Below the pieces are notes generated by a model that saw nothing but the letters and a program-made list of their open reading frames with translations, did not search any database and had not been told where the DNA came from. Below are positions 43,197-51,516 of a DNA stretch of 51,663 nucleotides, piece after piece. The position numbers were made by a program, and so were the translations under genes. How positions within the stretch are numbered: position 1 is the first letter of the stretch; the number at the start of each line of letters is the position of its first letter. Origin of the DNA: Nocardia aobensis NBRC 100429 (GTDB lineage: Bacteria > Actinomycetota > Actinomycetes > Mycobacteriales > Mycobacteriaceae); the NCBI RefSeq assembly GCF_000308375.1, contig NZ_BAFQ01000041.1, positions 1-51,663 on the forward strand, read 5' to 3'.

Positions 43197-44538
43197 TCAA
43201 TGCGGTAGTTGATACAACGTTGCGAGATCGATCAACGCGACCTCATCCGATCGTGCCGCTGCTCGGGCCTTATCGTTGAATTCGCTGCCGCTGAAGCAGA
43301 GCAGTCGTGTCGCACCGGTGTCGTATCGGCCGCCGCGGGCGAGATCTCCCGAATATGGCGCAGGCGCTCGATATGTCCTTCGCCCATGGTCTCGTTCCAT
43401 TTTGTCTCGCCGATCGCCAGCAGTGGTGGCTTGCCACCATTCGGTATACCGACCACCGCGACATCCACCTCGAAATTGCTTCGGTAGCGGCATCGTGAAC
43501 CAGCCCGTGCCCGACCTTGGCCGGAAGCTCGGCGAACATGTCGGCAGAGTGATACAGGGCCCAATCCCGGCAGGTTTGTTCGAAGTGCGGACCGAGCACA
43601 TTGCTGATGAACCGGCGTTGGCTGGCTCGCCACACCCGGTCCGCGGGCTTCCGGGCCGCTCCAATTGGTCCCACACCGGCCGCATGATCGCGTGATAGAA
43701 GCGAATCAGCGGTTCGGCGATGCGGAAGGTGGACCGGTTGTTCCGGAAGATGTCGGCATCTCGGAACAGCAGTCCTACATCCTCTAGCACATTCAGGGGA
43801 TGGGCGATATCGGGAGCTTTTCGTTCCAAGTAGTTCGCGATTCCGCCGCGTGTCGAGTTCCCGTCGGCCACCGCACCCAGAACCGACAAATACAGTGCCG
43901 TATCACGTAATTCGGGTTCCTCGGCAAGCAGATAGCGCGGCTCCCGGAACAGTGGAGTCTCCGGATTCAGCACCGTACGAATGACCAGTCGTCGAAGTCT
44001 TCCGGTCCGTGCGGTGTATCGCCGCGAGCGAATTCGCGGCGGTAGGCGGGAGTGCCGCCGACCCAGGTGTGGATCCGGTAACTCCCAGAACTGTGTGGCC
44101 AGTTTGTAGTCGAGCGGATGAATGACCAGTTCCAGTCCCGCCCGCTCAGTGGTGCGTTGCCGGAGAGGATGCGCCCCATGAACGACAGCGCGGATCCGCA
44201 CAGCAATATCCGGGTGCGAGAGGCATGGCGTTGCGCACGGCGTGGACGCAGCGCCTCCTCGATGATCGACGGCAGTTCCGGATTGGCCTTTGCGAGGTAG
44301 GGAAACTCATCGTTCACCACCGGAATCGGCCGTTCGCTGCCCAGCTCGAGTAGTGCGTCGAACACCTCGGCCCAGTGATGGAAGTGGAACGACGTCGTCG
44401 GCCGCACGTGTTCGGTGAGGGCGGCGCTGATGCGTCGAAGTGATTCGGGATCGGTGGCCTCGGTGGCGCCGAAATAGAACCCGCCCGCCGCCTGGCAGAT
44501 CGCTTCGAGCAGAAAGGTCTTGCCTTGGCGGCGTCGGG
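43197..44538 (-). pseudogene. AAA-type ATPase (archaeal-ATPase/DUF234-like), multiply frameshifted
   Basis: Parts of one ATPase lie in several frames. The first (from about 44538) has the remnant of the Walker A loop, [19 protein letters not shown], then ERPIPVVNDEFPYLAKANPE (Walker B-like) and RILLCGSALSFMGRILSGNA. Later frames give GLELVIHPLDYKLATQFW, VADGNSTRGGIANYLERKAP, STFRIAEPLIRFYHAI, NFEVDVAVVGIPNGGKPP (a DUF234/nuclease-like end) and finally DEVALIDLATLYQLPH before the stop. At least four shifts separate them. The N-terminus before the P-loop is missing exactly where the duplicated ABM sequence begins. Confidence 0.8.
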
Positions 44539-44732
44539 TCGTGTTCGCACGGTCTACCACGATTCAGGCGCAACCCTCCGCTATCGATGCCGGAATTGCG
44601 CATATGCGGGACGAGGTCATGCCGGTGCTCGAGGACACGCCGGGCTGTACTGGTTTGTCCCTGCTGGTCGATCGCACCTTCGGTCGTTGCATCTCCACCA
44701 CCGGCTGGGAGTCCGATGCCGCGATGCACGAC
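44539..44732 (+). repeat. direct repeat copy 2
   Basis: This is the second copy of the repeat at 42493-42686, offset by 2046 bases with no insertions or deletions. Its left end coincides with the truncated 5' end of the ATPase pseudogene. Confidence 0.9.
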
Positions 44733-44768
44733 GACGTGCGGGAGTTCCGATCGGGCGTGATCGCCTGA
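44541..44768 (+). pseudogene. truncated duplicate of the ABM gene
   Basis: This 75-codon frame repeats the first 64 or so residues of the ABM protein ([31 protein letters not shown]) and then diverges to [10 protein letters not shown] and a stop. It lacks the original ribosome site and the whole second domain. It is probably not functional, and shows that the ABM gene or its neighbour was duplicated. Confidence 0.75.
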
Positions 44769-44879
44769 CGCGTCCAGCATCCGGTGGAACCGGGGGCGAG
44801 TTGTCCGCGTCTACACTTTCGAGCGGTTATCGAAGTCCGGCGGCGGCGCCGGCCGGGGGCCGCAGTCGAGGAGTATGGA

Positions 44880-45212
44880 GTGGCCGGCTTTCTACAGGTT
44901 GATATCGAGGCTTTGGGCAGGGCAGTTCAGCTGTTGCGTAACTCGGAACAAGTGCTGAACGATGCGATGAAGGCGATGGCCCAGGGTGGCCACGGCGATA
45001 TCGGCACCAAAGAACTCAACGCCGCCGCGGATAGCTTCCAGCGCCGGTGGCACTTCGGAATTCAGCGCATCGGCGAAGCGACCGGCGCCACGGCCGATGG
45101 CATATCGCAATGCCATGACGCCTATCAACAGGTCGACACCCAGTTCGCGCAGGCGATTGCGCAGGTATCCGGTGCGATTCCGCCGAACACTTCTCCGCAG
45201 ACCACAGCGTGA
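44880..45212 (+). CDS. WXG100/ESX-type small secreted protein
   Basis: This 110-residue protein starts MAGFLQVDIEALGRAVQLLR. It is a helical hairpin whose turn is DSFQRRWHFGIQRIGE (W-x-G region: WHFG). The C-terminal helix carries an export signal YxxxD in AYQQVDTQF. The GTG at 44880 follows gaggag. Its TGA overlaps the next GTG by four bases, so it is probably the EsxA/B-like or effector-delivery partner of that product. Confidence 0.8.
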   Translation: MAGFLQVDIEALGRAVQLLRNSEQVLNDAMKAMAQGGHGDIGTKELNAAADSFQRRWHFGIQRIGEATGATADGISQCHDAYQQVDTQFAQAIAQVSGAIPPNTSPQTTA

Positions 45213-46459
45213 GCGCCGAGGCCAATCCGTACCCGAATCTGGGTTTCAACCCGGTGCCGGGCGCAGCGGACGACGTGGCCGGCCTGCACGGTCAGATCTC
45301 GTCGGCCTCCGCCGCGGTCAAGGAAACGAATGGCCTGCTGACTCGCCTGCGTTCCAGCAACGACAGCGTCTGGGTCGGTGACGGCGGCGACGCTTTCCGG
45401 GCATCTTTCGACGCGACGCTCGCTCAGGACCTCGGCTATGCACAAAGCTCGCTGGAACGCGCGGTCGGTCTACTCGGTGAATGGCATTCCGGACTGGTCG
45501 CATTCCAGGAGACCGCGAAGGGGTTGGAGACCGAAGCGGCCACGGCTCGCGGTGATCACGCGAAAGCCCTGACGGCACTGCAACAAGCCCAAGCGAATCC
45601 CGATCTCGGCTTGGCGAATATGCAGTTCACGGATCGGGATCAACTGGCCGACGCGCAGCGGCGGTTGGATGCCGCTGCGGCGCAAGTCTGTTCGGCGAGC
45701 ACCGCGGTCGACAATGCCCAAGGCGCGATCGATGCCATCATCAAACGGGCACACGACCTGGAGACCGAACACAACGGCCTCGCCAAGCGGATCGCATCCG
45801 AACTGGATGCAGCCGCAAAAGATTTCGCGCCCAGTCCGCCGGGCAAGAGCATTTGGGACAAGATCAGCGATGCGGTGAAGGGCGTCGGTAAATGGATCAG
45901 TGACCACAAGAAACAGATCCACGACATTCTCTCCGGAATATCGGCAGTGACGGGGTTACTCGCATTGGTCACTCCGCCCCCGGCGGATGCGATTTTCGGT
46001 GCGATCGCACTGGTTTCCGGTGCGGGTGCCCTCGCGATGGACTTTCTGGATCCGGATGTTCGCGATGCTTTAGGAGGAGTTCTGCAGGGCGACTTCAGCA
46101 AGGACAATCTCACGAAGATCGGAACAACCGTGGGCTTGGATTCGCTGGCTGTCATTCCCGGCGGAACGGGTGTTCTGAAAGGCGCGGGTGCGGCCTTCAA
46201 AGCGACTGAAGAGTCGGGGGGTGTGTTCAAGGCGTTCGCCGAGGGTGCGCAGTCGCCCGGTCTGATGTCGAAGGGGCTGAACAAGATCCCCAGGCCGGAC
46301 GGGGTCACGAACTGGCTGAAGGAGATGAGCGCGGGCAATGGACACGGCCCGGGTGTCGGAACACCCCTGTCCGGAATCGAATTGGTCTCCCGCGCTGCCA
46401 AGGCAGGTCTCGGTGGGGGAAAGATGATCACCGGCGGTTGGGAGCTTGCCAATGACTGA
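45209..46459 (+). CDS. T7SS effector-like protein with membrane-active middle region
   Basis: This protein has 416 residues. The N-terminal domain (about 1-110) looks like the putative T7SS secretion-signal domain, with NPVPGAADDVAGLHGQISSA and the WXG turn NDSVWVGDGGDAFRASF. A long coiled-coil-like helix (about 110-200) follows. A hydrophobic segment, DILSGISAVTGLLALVTPPP then ADAIFGAIALVSGAGALAMD, lies near residues 240-280. The C-terminal 130 residues are Gly/Ala-rich. No nuclease or NADase motif is recognised, so any toxicity would rest on the hydrophobic part or an unknown fold. It overlaps genes on both sides. Confidence 0.72.
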   Translation: MSAEANPYPNLGFNPVPGAADDVAGLHGQISSASAAVKETNGLLTRLRSSNDSVWVGDGGDAFRASFDATLAQDLGYAQSSLERAVGLLGEWHSGLVAFQETAKGLETEAATARGDHAKALTALQQAQANPDLGLANMQFTDRDQLADAQRRLDAAAAQVCSASTAVDNAQGAIDAIIKRAHDLETEHNGLAKRIASELDAAAKDFAPSPPGKSIWDKISDAVKGVGKWISDHKKQIHDILSGISAVTGLLALVTPPPADAIFGAIALVSGAGALAMDFLDPDVRDALGGVLQGDFSKDNLTKIGTTVGLDSLAVIPGGTGVLKGAGAAFKATEESGGVFKAFAEGAQSPGLMSKGLNKIPRPDGVTNWLKEMSAGNGHGPGVGTPLSGIELVSRAAKAGLGGGKMITGGWELAND

Positions 46460-47078
46460 CGTCGGACTCGACATCTGGATACCGGACGGGTTCATCGAGC
46501 TGCCACTGACCGATATCGATCGAAACATCTCGGTGGTGGCGGATGTGGCGAATGACCTGCCGGATCCTGCCATCAGGGATATGGCGGCCGGGGTGCTGCC
46601 GATGATCGCGGTCCTGCTGCACGATCTGGTCCAGCGGGATGTGCGGTACTGCGGCGTCGGCCGTCACCTAACCACGACCGGAAGCCTGATCACCTCGTGT
46701 ATCAGCGTCTGCCTCTATGAGTCGGGAGACGAAAAGCTCAATCCGCGCCTGGTCTTGAAAGACCTTGTGGAATCCCGAATTTCCGCCGGCGACGACCTGG
46801 GCCGGATCGAATTGGTGGATGTCGATACCCGTCCGGTTCTCTTCTCCGAGCGGACCTGTGAGCTTCCCGCCCCACAGTTTCCGGGGTCGCCGTATCAATC
46901 CGAGACTGCCGCGACCTACCAATTGGAAGCGGTGGTGCCCGCCGAATCCGGAACGGCCGTCGCCGCGATCGAGCTGTCCACCGCCTACGTCGACGACGGA
47001 GTGGAGTTCCGGCGGATGGTATTCGATATGGCTCGGTCGGTGGATTTTCGGACGAGCACGGCTTCGTTGAGTTGGTAA
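46452..47078 (+). CDS. partner protein of the T7SS effector-like gene, unknown family
   Basis: This 208-residue protein starts MTDVGLDIWIPDGFIELPLT and contains MAAGVLPMIAVLLHDLVQRD and SAGDDLGRIELVDVDTRPVL. It is acidic and soluble, with alternating strands towards the end (TYQLEAVVPAESGTAVAAIE). The ATG lies inside the last codons of the effector-like gene (8-base overlap), so production is coupled. In mycolata such genes lie beside WXG-type effectors and EspG. A chaperone or immunity role is likely from position but unproven. Confidence 0.6.
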   Translation: MTDVGLDIWIPDGFIELPLTDIDRNISVVADVANDLPDPAIRDMAAGVLPMIAVLLHDLVQRDVRYCGVGRHLTTTGSLITSCISVCLYESGDEKLNPRLVLKDLVESRISAGDDLGRIELVDVDTRPVLFSERTCELPAPQFPGSPYQSETAATYQLEAVVPAESGTAVAAIELSTAYVDDGVEFRRMVFDMARSVDFRTSTASLSW

Positions 47079-47091
47079 GGACATCGTCATC

Positions 47092-48132
47092 GTGACAACT
47101 GCGCCGCCACCGGCGGCAACTCTCCCTGCAACGCAGGCAGCTCTCCGCAAGGGCAGGGTGTGGCCGTGGGTAGCACTCGTACTCGGCATCATCAGCATTC
47201 CCGCGTGGATAGCCGTGGTCACTGTCGGCGATCAAGATGCTGCGCTACGTTCCGTCGTTCCTGTTGCGACGGTCGTCGGCGCGGTGCTGTTCTGCGGCGG
47301 TGTGCTCGGAGCCGTCATGCTGTGGATCCGGCGGCGCAAGGTACGCAGCCTCCGGCGGCATCCGTGGTACTCATACCGGATTCGGTATCAGCAGGTGGGA
47401 CGGTACGAGTATGTGCACCTGCTGGGCGGGCAAGGGGAGACGCTGTCGACGCTGATCTTGAGTACCTGGTCGAGCCAGGTCGGAAAGCTGGTCAACGCAG
47501 CAACGTCCGAAATTTGGTTCGCCGGGGATCCGCAACGCTTCGGGGTTGTATCGCAGCCCGGTGGAGGCGACATCTGCTACGCCTATCGCAGTCGGCCTCC
47601 GGTTGCCCCAGACATGAACACTCCGGGTGATTCCGCGGTCGACTCCCAGGGCGAACCCGTCCGATGCGGAAGTCTGAAGGACGCCGCATTCCCCTCACCG
47701 CGAAAGTTGCGTCGTGTCTGCGGGTTCGGCCTCGACTGGGTTGTGCACGCCGGTGGTGGTACCGCCATTGCGCTCGTGCTGAGCCCCGGCTTCTCGGCGG
47801 AAGCTCTGCGCGCCGGTGCTTTTCAGTCGATCGGCTTCAATCCGTTCATCGCCCTGTGCTGTTTCGCGGCGATCTCCTTCGTGGACCGTGTGGTACTGCA
47901 ATCGGTCGCGCACACCACGGTCGGCAAGGCGGTGGTCGGCCTGGTCGCCATCCAGCCCGACACCGGACGATATCCCACTTTCGGCAGGCTGCTGGCCACC
48001 TGGTTGTTTCATCTCTACCTGCCGCTCGCGCTGTTCGGAGACGGTGCCGGTCCCGATCGTCTCGGCAACTACTTCATGACCGCCGTCCGATGGCGCGATC
48101 TGCGTGCACCGGCGAGTAGGGAACTGGTGTGA
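47092..48132 (+). CDS. RDD-domain membrane protein
   Basis: This 346-residue protein has two N-terminal transmembrane helices (about 24-45 WPWVALVLGIISIPAWIAVV and 55-78). An extramembrane domain spans about 80-210 (YRIRYQQVGRYEYVHLLGGQ). A C-terminal RDD domain carries CGFGLDWVVHAGGGTAIALV, TVGKAVVGLVAIQPDTGRYP and LLATWLFHLYLPLALFGDGA. In the first motif the Arg of R-x-x-A/D-x-x-x-D is replaced by Gly-Phe, so the RDD signature is imperfect. It is the last gene of the WXG100/effector operon, 13 bases after the partner gene. It may be a membrane partner of the secreted proteins. Confidence 0.75.
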   Translation: MTTAPPPAATLPATQAALRKGRVWPWVALVLGIISIPAWIAVVTVGDQDAALRSVVPVATVVGAVLFCGGVLGAVMLWIRRRKVRSLRRHPWYSYRIRYQQVGRYEYVHLLGGQGETLSTLILSTWSSQVGKLVNAATSEIWFAGDPQRFGVVSQPGGGDICYAYRSRPPVAPDMNTPGDSAVDSQGEPVRCGSLKDAAFPSPRKLRRVCGFGLDWVVHAGGGTAIALVLSPGFSAEALRAGAFQSIGFNPFIALCCFAAISFVDRVVLQSVAHTTVGKAVVGLVAIQPDTGRYPTFGRLLATWLFHLYLPLALFGDGAGPDRLGNYFMTAVRWRDLRAPASRELV

Positions 48133-48139
48133 GGTGAGT

Positions 48140-48164
48140 CGCGGCGGTGTGGTACACCGCCGCG
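48140..48164. terminator. bidirectional hairpin terminator
   Basis: Perfect 11-base arms, cgcggcggtgt and acaccgccgcg, face each other across three bases (ggt). Flanking gagt and actc extend the stem with one bulge. It lies eight bases after the RDD-gene stop and 54 bases from the end of the convergent espG-like gene. Confidence 0.8.
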
Positions 48165-48217
48165 CACTCGTCTTATCGGAGTGGAACCTAGACGCCGTAT
48201 TCGGCTTCGAGCCGCGC

Positions 48218-48946
48218 TCAATCGATTCGGGCGAACTCCTGTTGCACATCCATCATGCGAGTGACTTCCCGGCAGATGTCATCGGTCGACGCGGGATCGA
48301 TGCGGAATTCGTTGTACTGCTGACGATAGGTGTAGCGCCCGTCGCCCTCGACATCGAACCAGCTGAGATATTGCGGGGGGTAGGGACGTGGGTGCTGCAG
48401 CCCGCACCGGACCTCGATGTGGCCCGCGCCCGCACGCGGCGCTTTGAGCAGCCTCTTCATCCGGTCGGTGGTGGTTTCCCTCGTGCCCGTCCAGGAGTCG
48501 AGATCGGTGCGGATACGGTCGAGACTCTCGATCAGGGCGGGTTGCCGCCCGGCCGGGAGATTGCCGAGCACAGCGCCGAACACCTTCGACACAATGGCGG
48601 CACTGCCCGCCTCGATCACCACGTTGCCCCCGTAATCCGCTACGGGACCGGGCCTTTGCACCAGCGTCACGCCGACTGTGGTGTCGACGGCGGCGTAGAT
48701 TCGGACGGGGCGCTTTCGAGTTCCCGTGAGTAACAACGAGATCGCGGGGTTCGTGGCGACCCGTAAGGCGGCGGACAGGTCCGGGTCGAAGCCCTTCGGC
48801 ATCCTGGTCCGCAACTCCCGGCTCATCTGCTCGTACTCGCTCTGCCACTGTGCCGACGAACGCAGTTGAATCGGGTACGGGTATCTATCCTTGCCCGTCT
48901 CTTTCCACACGTGCATGAATTCGTCCGGTGTGAACTCCCATTTCAC
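48218..48946 (-). CDS. ESX secretion-associated protein EspG
   Basis: This 242-residue cytosolic chaperone of the EspG family starts MKWEFTPDEFMHVWKETGKD, with RYPYPIQLRSSAQWQSEYEQ following; this opening is diagnostic. It continues with FDPDLSAALRVATNPAISLL and ends in a helical part with DDICREVTRMMDVQQEFARI. EspG proteins bind the tip of PE-PPE pairs in the cytosol and deliver them to the ESX machine. The ATG overlaps the stop of the PPE-like gene by four bases (ATGA), which fits that job. Confidence 0.9.
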   Translation of the reverse strand: MKWEFTPDEFMHVWKETGKDRYPYPIQLRSSAQWQSEYEQMSRELRTRMPKGFDPDLSAALRVATNPAISLLLTGTRKRPVRIYAAVDTTVGVTLVQRPGPVADYGGNVVIEAGSAAIVSKVFGAVLGNLPAGRQPALIESLDRIRTDLDSWTGTRETTTDRMKRLLKAPRAGAGHIEVRCGLQHPRPYPPQYLSWFDVEGDGRYTYRQQYNEFRIDPASTDDICREVTRMMDVQQEFARID

Positions 48947-50292
48947 CGCTGACGCCCCTCATCGGGGCGAAACTGCGCTGCGGGTGCGTCGGCGCCGATG
49001 GCCTCCGGAAGAGTTCGTTCGCGACGGCCCAGTAGTTCCTCTTCTCGATCCATGATCAAGTAGTCGGGAGTCTTGTGCTCCCGCTCGGCCTCGTCCTTCT
49101 TGCCGGCGCCACCCATACCGCCCATGCCGGGCATGCCGCCGAGCCCGGGCTGTCCAGGGCGTGCACCGAAAGCGCTTGCGGCAACCGGATTTCCACTGCT
49201 GGGCACTCCGGGGATGCTTCGGCCCGGCCCGCCCGACTGGGCGCCGCTCGAACCGCCATGCGTGCCATAGGAGCCGACACCGGACCCCGGCCCACCTCCG
49301 CCATATCCCGCGGCATTCGTGGAATCAAGCCCCGACGGCCGGGTATCGCTGCCGGGGAGAGACGACGTGGCAGGGCTCGATGCGTTCTGGCTGCCAGGCT
49401 GATCGGAGCTCTGCCCGGACTGGGATGCACTGGCGGGGTCGGTCTGTTGTGAAGCATCCGGATCGGACTTGTCGGTGGCATCACCCGGTTTGTGCTCGTC
49501 CCCCTCGGAATTGGGGCCACCCGGATTCCCTGAATTGTTTATTCCGTTGCCGCTGTTCGACAGTCCGCTGTTGGGTGGGTTCGTGCCGTCACCACCAGGA
49601 TTGTCGACGGGGACGAAGGTAGGGACCCCGTCGCCCGCAGGCCGGTACGTGGGGTCGTAGTTGTTGTGCATGGCGTCGATCGCCTGTTGGAGCTTCTCGG
49701 CATCGGCCTTGCCCTTGTCGATCGTCGGAGCCGGCGGGGCAGCGCCGAGTGCCCGAGTCAGTATATCTGCCGCAGTGGTTGCGGGCGCCGACGTCGTATC
49801 GGGCGGGGGCACGGCCAATTTGGCTGCCTCGGCGCCGTAGGCCGCAGCGGTGATTCGGGCGCCGACCGTGGTGATGACCTCTTGGACATCGTTGGCCTGC
49901 TGCACGAACTTTTTGGCGGCGTCGGCGGCGGCGCCGGCGAACTGGCCGTGAAAGCCGTCGGACAGCTCTTTCTGGATAGATATGTTCAAACCGAATAAGC
50001 CGCCACCCAGTGCGGCGGCGATATTATGCCAGCTTTTTGCATGGTCATGCATTACGTCCGACTTGATGCTGTTGACCATTGTGTAGATCGTCTGATGGTC
50101 AAGGCTTTCCCAGGGTTCCAAGTCTTTGATATACGACGGATCCGTGCTTTGGTGGTGAATGCCTTGCTGAACTTGTTGCGCGCCGCGTTGAGCCTGGTCT
50201 GCGGATTTCCGATCCTCTATCGCCCTCACATTGACACCGAGAAGTGGGGTCAAGATGGCTGCGCCTGGGTCGGATTGATTGTCTGTGCCCAC
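48943..50292 (-). CDS. PPE-like T7SS substrate
   Basis: This 449-residue protein has an N-terminal helical PPE-like region (about 55-185). It contains WHNIAAALGGGLFGLNISIQ, GFHGQFAGAAADAAKKFVQQ and a long second helix. The remainder is a Pro/Gly/Ser/Asn-rich linker, and the C-terminal tag KKDEAEREHKTPDYLIMDRE is followed by ELLGRRERTLPEA, typical of nocardial PPE-like substrates. The exact PPE triplet is not present near the start. It lies between a DUF3558 lipoprotein gene (gap of 2 bases) and espG. Confidence 0.8.
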   Translation of the reverse strand: MGTDNQSDPGAAILTPLLGVNVRAIEDRKSADQAQRGAQQVQQGIHHQSTDPSYIKDLEPWESLDHQTIYTMVNSIKSDVMHDHAKSWHNIAAALGGGLFGLNISIQKELSDGFHGQFAGAAADAAKKFVQQANDVQEVITTVGARITAAAYGAEAAKLAVPPPDTTSAPATTAADILTRALGAAPPAPTIDKGKADAEKLQQAIDAMHNNYDPTYRPAGDGVPTFVPVDNPGGDGTNPPNSGLSNSGNGINNSGNPGGPNSEGDEHKPGDATDKSDPDASQQTDPASASQSGQSSDQPGSQNASSPATSSLPGSDTRPSGLDSTNAAGYGGGGPGSGVGSYGTHGGSSGAQSGGPGRSIPGVPSSGNPVAASAFGARPGQPGLGGMPGMGGMGGAGKKDEAEREHKTPDYLIMDREEELLGRRERTLPEAIGADAPAAQFRPDEGRQR

Positions 50293-50294
50293 GA

Positions 50295-50933
50295 TCAGTT
50301 ATCCTTGCCGATCTCGGACTCGATATTCGATGCAATATTCAGCAAGTTCTCACATGGGCGGGCAGCTTGCGGATCATTCGATGAAACCGCAACCTGCGCA
50401 AATCCTACTTTGGTGCGGAGGTCGATCTGGCACATACTTTGCACCTGCGGGTCGCGAACCCACATGGCTTCACGGCCGTTTATGGTCACCGGCTCACTGT
50501 AACTGCGCACCTTGGTCAGGTCTTCATCCCAGGTCGCGTTACCGGAATTCACCGAAAGCGAGTTATAGTTGATCGAACTACCGGAATCCGAATCGAAACT
50601 ACAAGTAAGAAAGCTGATTTCGGCGATCTGATCGTGACCACGCTTTCGAGTGCTCGGGTCGAATCCCGATTTTCGAATCGTATCGTCGCTGATCCAGGTG
50701 CATGGATCGAAGACTACCGCTGGCCTCCCGCTGGTCATGTGTACGTCATGCTGAGACGGCGGCTGTAGTTTCGGATTCGTCAGGGTCGGGCGCGTTGCAA
50801 CTGAGCGCGGAGAAGGTTGGGTCGTGCTGTCCGAGGATGCCGAACTTCCGCCGTTGTCCGTGCATCCGCTGAGCGACGCCACTGCTGCCACTGCCACTGC
50901 GGTAGCGAAGATCGAAGATCGGATCGCTGTCAT
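50295..50933 (-). CDS. DUF3558-family lipoprotein
   Basis: This 212-residue lipoprotein has a signal peptide (SSIFATAVAVAAVASLSGC) with lipobox LSGC. A Ser/Thr/Pro-rich linker follows, then a DUF3558-like domain containing FDPCTWISDDTIRKSGFDPS, LTCSFDSDSGSSINYNSLSV and ARPCENLLNIASNIE. The conserved paired Cys fit an extracytoplasmic disulphide. The ATG overlaps the upstream stop (ATGA). DUF3558 proteins are frequent beside EspG and PPE-like genes in Nocardia; their function is unknown. Confidence 0.85.
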   Translation of the reverse strand: MTAIRSSIFATAVAVAAVASLSGCTDNGGSSASSDSTTQPSPRSVATRPTLTNPKLQPPSQHDVHMTSGRPAVVFDPCTWISDDTIRKSGFDPSTRKRGHDQIAEISFLTCSFDSDSGSSINYNSLSVNSGNATWDEDLTKVRSYSEPVTINGREAMWVRDPQVQSMCQIDLRTKVGFAQVAVSSNDPQAARPCENLLNIASNIESEIGKDN

Positions 50934-51301
50934 TTGCTGCCCCCTGTTATGGCACTTTCGATCGCGTGTGCGTTCGCGGATTCGGTGTCGTCGATAAGCT
51001 GCGCGGCCCTCAAGTAGGCGGCGGCCATTGTGAGCGCTGCAGTTTTCATACTGTTCAAGACGTCGATCAGGCTCGACGCTTTCGAAGAGAATCCGGACTG
51101 AAGGTCCGTAGCCGATTGGAAGTCGCCGAAACCTGTCAGCTGCGTGAGGAGTTGGGCGCTCTTGATCTGCGGATTGATCGTTGTACCTATGAACCGAACG
51201 TATACGTTCGCGCATCTCCGTGCGGCTTCAGGCTCCATCTTGAAGGTGCCCGTCGCCGCCTGCTGGTATAGAGCGTTCGCAGTCGACTGTCCTACATCCA
51301 C
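50930..51301 (-). CDS. EspC/WXG100-like helical protein
   Basis: This 123-residue helical protein starts MDVGQSTANALYQQAATGTF. A first helix (PEAARRCANVYVRFIGTTIN) and a long second helical part (LIDVLNSMKTAALTMAAAYL then RAAQLIDDTESANAHAIESA) are joined by a Gly-containing turn (LTGFGDFQSATDLQSGFSS). It resembles the PE/EspC-like partner genes that open PPE-EspG operons. A canonical YxxxD/E is not evident. The GTG at 51301 has gggaggga upstream. It heads the leftward operon and is divergent from the XRE gene. Confidence 0.7.
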   Translation of the reverse strand: MDVGQSTANALYQQAATGTFKMEPEAARRCANVYVRFIGTTINPQIKSAQLLTQLTGFGDFQSATDLQSGFSSKASSLIDVLNSMKTAALTMAAAYLRAAQLIDDTESANAHAIESAITGGSK

Positions 51302-51516
51302 CGGCGTCCCTCCCTTGCTCGTTCGCTCACCTTACTGGACGTTCGGTCGGCCCTCTTGGTTCCCTCGACTGCGCGATCTGCTGTGCCGACCGCGCGAAAG
51401 ATGCAATCCTTGCTGGGGTTATGCGGGGATCGAATGAGATTCCGCAGTGATGGGGCAGTGGGGGATTGCGTGGTGATGTGCTGCCACGGTCGAAGCGAAC
51501 CTGAAGGGAGGCAGGC

